A DNA stretch of 7,751 nucleotides from Pseudobdellovibrionaceae bacterium (GTDB lineage Bacteria; Bdellovibrionota; Bdellovibrionia; Bdellovibrionales; JAMPXM01): assembly GCA_913776405.1 (NCBI GenBank), contig CAJYOV010000690.1, positions 1 to 7,751 on the forward strand. Direction: 5' to 3'. The notes below the pieces were generated by a model, which was not told the origin of the DNA, did no database searches, and saw only the letters and a program-made list of their open reading frames with translations. Shown in pieces: positions 5,064 to 7,751 of the stretch. Numbering within the stretch: the stretch's first letter is position 1; each line of letters begins with the position of its first letter. A program made the position numbers and the translations under genes.

Positions 5064-5840
5064 TTAACAACCCGAATCTCGGAATCCATCTCGCGAATCG
5101 ATACACTCCGCATAATAGGGCGAACATTTTAAACGCAAATGGAAGTGATCGTCGTGCCCTTCAGTCGGTCGAAGGCGCTTCATCACTTCTTCATCCAAGG
5201 CGTCTTTAGGGCCGCCCTGCGCCTCCATAGCTTTACAAAGGTAAGTCTTAATTCGCGGGTCGACTAAGATCATCGAGACGGCACTCACCGGTTTGCCTTT
5301 CACGAGAATTTGCTGGCTTGTTACGAGTCGCCAGTAATCCCAGTTCTTCTCAAGATCGAATTTGTCAGTAACGGCGCCTGATTTATCGAGAACGGATTCA
5401 TATTTCACCGTCCCTACAAACTGGATGTCGGCGTCGAGACCATTCTGATGACTTTTGTGCGGGCGATACGGTCCGCCAAACTCTTGCGCGATGCCGCCGA
5501 TACGAAGAAGCGTTCCAGGAAACTGGGTTGCCACAACCTTCGCCGAATTTTCGATTAATGAAATCATCATGCCGCTTCCCCAGCGCGAGGTCTCGGACTT
5601 CGATGCCGAATAACCCTCGCCGGTCTGAGGGAGGAGTGTCCCGTTTAAGAGCGCGCCTTGAGTTTCACCAGCGCCTTGAGCTGCGCCCTTCGCTTGCCCG
5701 CCCTCATGAAGCTCGAGGAGCGGCGCCAAGATTTGCTCTTCGTCCGAAGACGGGATTTCAAGAAGATCTTCTTGGGCTGACGCTTGAGACGAAAGAAAAG
5801 TCAGGCCCGATAGCAAACCGATCAGAATGAATTTTGTCAT
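5064..5840 (-). CDS. mepA: MepA-type penicillin-insensitive murein endopeptidase (M74)
   Basis: This is a 258-residue zinc peptidase predicted to cut D-Ala-mDAP cross-links in peptidoglycan in the periplasm. Residues 1-22 are a signal peptide ending in ASA, with predicted cleavage before Gln23. A Gly/Ala/Gln-rich stretch (about 47-67) leads into the catalytic domain. SHQNGLDADIQ (130-140) carries the metal ligands His131 and Asp138, at the same seven-residue spacing as His113 and Asp120 in E. coli MepA. GHDDHFHLRLKC (228-239) carries His229, His232 and His234, with the spacing of His206/209/211. Several C-terminal cysteines (239, 246, 258) suggest disulfides. AAGG lies unusually close (2 bases) to the ATG at 5840, but the signal peptide supports this start. 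treA follows 85 bp downstream on the same strand. No convincing promoter is visible upstream. Confidence 0.92.
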   Translation of the reverse strand: MTKFILIGLLSGLTFLSSQASAQEDLLEIPSSDEEQILAPLLELHEGGQAKGAAQGAGETQGALLNGTLLPQTGEGYSASKSETSRWGSGMMISLIENSAKVVATQFPGTLLRIGGIAQEFGGPYRPHKSHQNGLDADIQFVGTVKYESVLDKSGAVTDKFDLEKNWDYWRLVTSQQILVKGKPVSAVSMILVDPRIKTYLCKAMEAQGGPKDALDEEVMKRLRPTEGHDDHFHLRLKCSPYYAECIDSRDGFRDSGC

Positions 5841-5856
5841 GGCCTTATTGCTACCG

Positions 5857-5881
5857 AAAAAACCTCCACACCTGTGTGTAG
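5857..5881 (-). terminator. Weak intrinsic terminator after the MFS-DUF2239 operon
   Basis: In minus-strand RNA, CTACAC (5881-5876) pairs with GTGTGG (5871-5866), including one T-G wobble, around a 4-base loop. AGG and then six T (5862-5857) follow. The layout fits a rho-independent terminator ending the upstream operon 60 bp past the DUF2239 stop and just before mepA. The stem is short and the T-run is offset by three bases, so it would be weak. Confidence 0.33.
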
Positions 5882-5940
5882 TTCGCGAATTTGAAGGTCT
5901 CAGTTTACCGTAACCTTAACGCCAAAGTGCCGATATGCGA

Positions 5941-6528
5941 TTAGGCGAAATTCGCAAGCCGAAGCGCGTGGTCTCGAATATCTTTGGGCCAAGTTGAAAA
6001 ACAGCGCCTGAAGCTTGCTTTATCTCGAGCGTAAAGCGCTCGAAGAGCGTCTTCGTAATTTTCTCTGTCTCCCGCGATCGCATGCAAAAACTTGTAGGTC
6101 GCTTCTTGAGACCGCCTGAGCGAATCTCGACTCGCGTACTTTTTCATGGCTGCATCCACTAACTTTCTTAGCGTAACAGATGCGCCGCCGGGCTGCTCAG
6201 TTAGCCACTCCCAATGTGTCGGGAGAAGTGTTACTTCCTTCGATCTCACGCCGAGCTTTGGGCGGCCGGGGCCGGCTCTCTTTTCCGATTCGTCGGTCGG
6301 AGATTCAGAAGGCGTCGCCAAAGCTTTTTCGACTCGCTTACGAACCGTTTCAGGAGTTCCGCGAAAATCGATTTCGATTTGCTGACTCGTAACTTGATCG
6401 AAGATGAGAATCGTCGCTTCAGGATTCGATTGAAGAAACGATTTCGCTTTTTCAGCGACAACCGGCAGCGCCCCATGAGCCACTTTTTTTGATTGGTTCG
6501 CAAACGCAATGACTGATTGGGGTGTCAC
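5941..6528 (-). CDS. DUF2239-family protein
   Basis: This is a 195-residue protein of unknown function matching the DUF2239 family over its whole length. Supporting motifs are an N-terminal alpha/beta part with ATILIFDQVTSQQIEIDFRG (38-57), the central GRPKLGVRSKEVTLLPTHW (88-106), then QPGGASVTLRKLVDAAM (112-128), a helical segment QEATYKFLHAIAGD (141-154), and the C-terminal WPKDIRDHALRLA (180-192). There is no signal peptide or membrane segment, so it is probably cytosolic. The start is GTG at 6528, supported by a GGAGG eight bases upstream. It lies three bases after the MFS stop, so the two form an operon. The family is known only by sequence; the conserved GRPKLG block followed by helices looks compatible with nucleic-acid binding, but that is speculation. 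Confidence 0.87.
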   Translation of the reverse strand: MTPQSVIAFANQSKKVAHGALPVVAEKAKSFLQSNPEATILIFDQVTSQQIEIDFRGTPETVRKRVEKALATPSESPTDESEKRAGPGRPKLGVRSKEVTLLPTHWEWLTEQPGGASVTLRKLVDAAMKKYASRDSLRRSQEATYKFLHAIAGDRENYEDALRALYARDKASFRRCFSTWPKDIRDHALRLANFA

Positions 6529-6531
6529 CGT

Positions 6532-7751
6532 TTAGGCCTCCGGCCTTGCTTGAGCCTGCGACATGAGTGGCGCCACCATTCGTTGCACGAAGTAAACGGA
6601 AATCAGCGCCAAAAGACCTAATAGGACCATGACCCAACCGAGTTCAACCATGTGAAGGAGCTTCCCGCTCGGCTCGGCATCTACAATGTGCCCTGCTACG
6701 ACCGCCGCAAGCCCACCAGCTACTTGTTGCAGTGATGAGCCCACCGCCATAAAAGCACCGCGGCTTGCCGGCGATGGCAAGACAGACATCATCGCTTGCG
6801 CCGGAATCATGCGTGAGAAAACACCAACGAACATCACGACGTTCACGAGCATCACCACAGCCAGCGATGACGGCCCAAGCCGCGTATAAATCAAAATCAT
6901 TGCAAAGCTGACGAGCGTGCCGAAGAGAAAAACACGGAAAGCGCCGAATCGATCACTTGCGCGGCCAACCAATGGCCCAATCGCGATCGATGCGAGCCCT
7001 GAGACCAAGTAAATCAGCGGAAGATCGCCGATGGGAATCCCAAGGTTGTTAACGGTGTAAGCACTGCCAAATGGCATCAGCATGTAACCGCCGACCGAAA
7101 TCAGACCTGTCGCCGCGAAGGCCAGAAGATAGCGCGGGTTTAAAAGAGTCGAAAACAAATGACGAAGCGGATTGGTGTCTCGCTGAAGCATTAAGTGATC
7201 GCGCACAGGTCGCATTTTGAAGACGATTGCGAGACCAGCTACGAGACCGATCGCAACGATTGCGAGAAACGGCGTGTGCCACCCCCAATGATTCGAGAGA
7301 TACAAGCCAATAGGCAAACCCAGAATTTGGCTGGCGGCGAAGGCCGTTTGCATCAACCCCATCACCCGCCCCCGCATCTCAGTCGAAAAGAGGTCCACGG
7401 TGATCGCAAAGCAGATCGAGCCGATCACGCCACCGAAGAGACCCGTCACCAATCGTGCGGCAAGAAGAAACTCATAAGTTGGCGCTAAGCCGCAACACAA
7501 CGTGCCGATCAAAAAGCCAACGTAGAAAAAGAGCAGAAGCCGCTTTCGGTCGAAGCGGTCCGAAAAACCGGCAGCCAAGAGACCGGCCGCGCCCGCGCTG
7601 AAAGCGTAAACCGAAACCGCAACGCCGAACTGACTCGGGCCGATTTTAAGCATCGGCATAATCGCTGCGCCGAGTGGCGCCATGATCATGAAGTCTAGGA
7701 TCACGGTGAACTGAAGAAACGCCAGAATGCCGATGACAAATCTTTGATAGG
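6532..7751 (-). CDS. MFS transporter, 5' end beyond the window
   Basis: This is a major facilitator superfamily inner-membrane transporter, about 406 residues visible. The reading frame stays open to the right edge. A GTG at 7704 would give a start in the middle of the first membrane helix, whereas the upstream codons read YQRFVIGILAFLQFT, the proper beginning of that helix. The true start is therefore past 7751. The MFS loop motif between helices 2 and 3 is GFSDRFDRKRL, and an equivalent GPLVGRASDRFG occurs in the second half. About twelve hydrophobic segments are present, and the protein ends in a short hydrophilic tail (SQAQARPEA). Its type resembles AraJ/Bcr-like efflux permeases; the substrate cannot be told. 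It is the first gene visible in a pair with the DUF2239 gene. Confidence 0.9.
   Translation of the reverse strand, partial: YQRFVIGILAFLQFTVILDFMIMAPLGAAIMPMLKIGPSQFGVAVSVYAFSAGAAGLLAAGFSDRFDRKRLLLFFYVGFLIGTLCCGLAPTYEFLLAARLVTGLFGGVIGSICFAITVDLFSTEMRGRVMGLMQTAFAASQILGLPIGLYLSNHWGWHTPFLAIVAIGLVAGLAIVFKMRPVRDHLMLQRDTNPLRHLFSTLLNPRYLLAFAATGLISVGGYMLMPFGSAYTVNNLGIPIGDLPLIYLVSGLASIAIGPLVGRASDRFGAFRVFLFGTLVSFAMILIYTRLGPSSLAVVMLVNVVMFVGVFSRMIPAQAMMSVLPSPASRGAFMAVGSSLQQVAGGLAAVVAGHIVDAEPSGKLLHMVELGWVMVLLGLLALISVYFVQRMVAPLMSQAQARPEA
6537..6541 (-). promoter_or_regulatory. Ribosome-binding site GGAGG deciding the DUF2239 GTG start
   Basis: GGAGG on the minus strand lies within the last codons of the MFS gene, eight bases before the GTG at 6528. 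It is the strongest Shine-Dalgarno I see in the window. It fixes the non-ATG start of the DUF2239 protein and points to coupled expression with the MFS gene. Confidence 0.7.

Noticed and set aside
5528..5830. 100-codon plus-strand frame opposite mepA
   Set aside because: It lies antisense to the mepA leader and linker, is Arg/Pro/Ser-rich and has no recognisable motif.
5867..5878. Palindrome CACAC-CT-GTGTG as a separate operator for mepA
   Set aside because: It is contained in the terminator-like stem at 5857-5881, which is followed by six T on the minus strand and explains the symmetry better.
6246..6509. Frames on both strands overlapping the DUF2239 gene, very rich in Arg, Phe and Ser
   Set aside because: The residue bias is what out-of-frame reading of the DUF2239 gene gives; that gene is supported by family motifs and a GGAGG site.
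7702..7704. GTG as the start codon of the MFS transporter
   Set aside because: The frame stays open to the window edge, and the upstream codons (YQRFVIGILAFLQFT) complete the first membrane helix, so the gene is truncated by the window, not started here.
1..7751. Defence system, toxin-antitoxin pair, prophage, CRISPR array or insertion sequence
   Set aside because: No nuclease, integrase, transposase, phage structural gene, short spaced repeat array or terminal repeats were seen; nearly all coding space is accounted for by the listed families.

Overview
The window looks like ordinary chromosome from a Gram-negative bacterium. The evidence is exported or lipoprotein-type enzymes acting on periplasmic substrates (trehalase, MepA-type murein endopeptidase), an Lrp/AsnC regulator and inner-membrane exporters. 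Base composition is near balanced. The gene mix (DUF2239, DUF1996, MepA, lipoprotein trehalase, EamA and MFS exporters) would suit Bdellovibrionota or another 'delta'-type proteobacterium. That placement is an inference from impression, not from a marker gene.

Layout, left to right. (1) The 5' end of an EamA/DMT permease on the minus strand (1-144, running off the left edge). (2) A 216-base divergent intergenic region with three small dyad symmetries; two of them share the pattern TCAA-N7-TTGA. (3) A secreted, cysteine-rich DUF1996 protein with a Met/His-rich tail (361-1584, plus). (4) An Lrp/AsnC regulator (1603-2070, minus), divergent from a two-gene unit made of a DUF2917 protein (2135-2374) and a complete EamA exporter (2365-3258). 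(5) A minus-strand block with a GH37 trehalase lipoprotein (3296-4978) preceded by a MepA murein endopeptidase (5064-5840). (6) A minus-strand pair at the right edge: an MFS transporter, open past the window end (6532-7751), tightly followed by a DUF2239 protein (5941-6528).

How the genes may work together. The Lrp regulator probably controls its own promoter and the divergent DUF2917-EamA unit; an 11-bp perfect inverted repeat brackets the start of that unit. MepA and trehalase act outside the inner membrane, one on peptidoglycan and one on trehalose, and may be co-transcribed; a stem-loop between them would cover the trehalase translation start. The MFS transporter and DUF2239 protein are almost certainly one operon: the GGAGG ribosome-binding site of the second lies in the last codons of the first.

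I found no tRNA, rRNA, CRISPR array, insertion sequence, phage gene or defence/toxin-antitoxin system. No clearly undescribed system is visible. The most unusual items are the DUF1996 protein and its upstream dyads, the repeat at the Lrp-controlled junction, and the structured trehalase leader.
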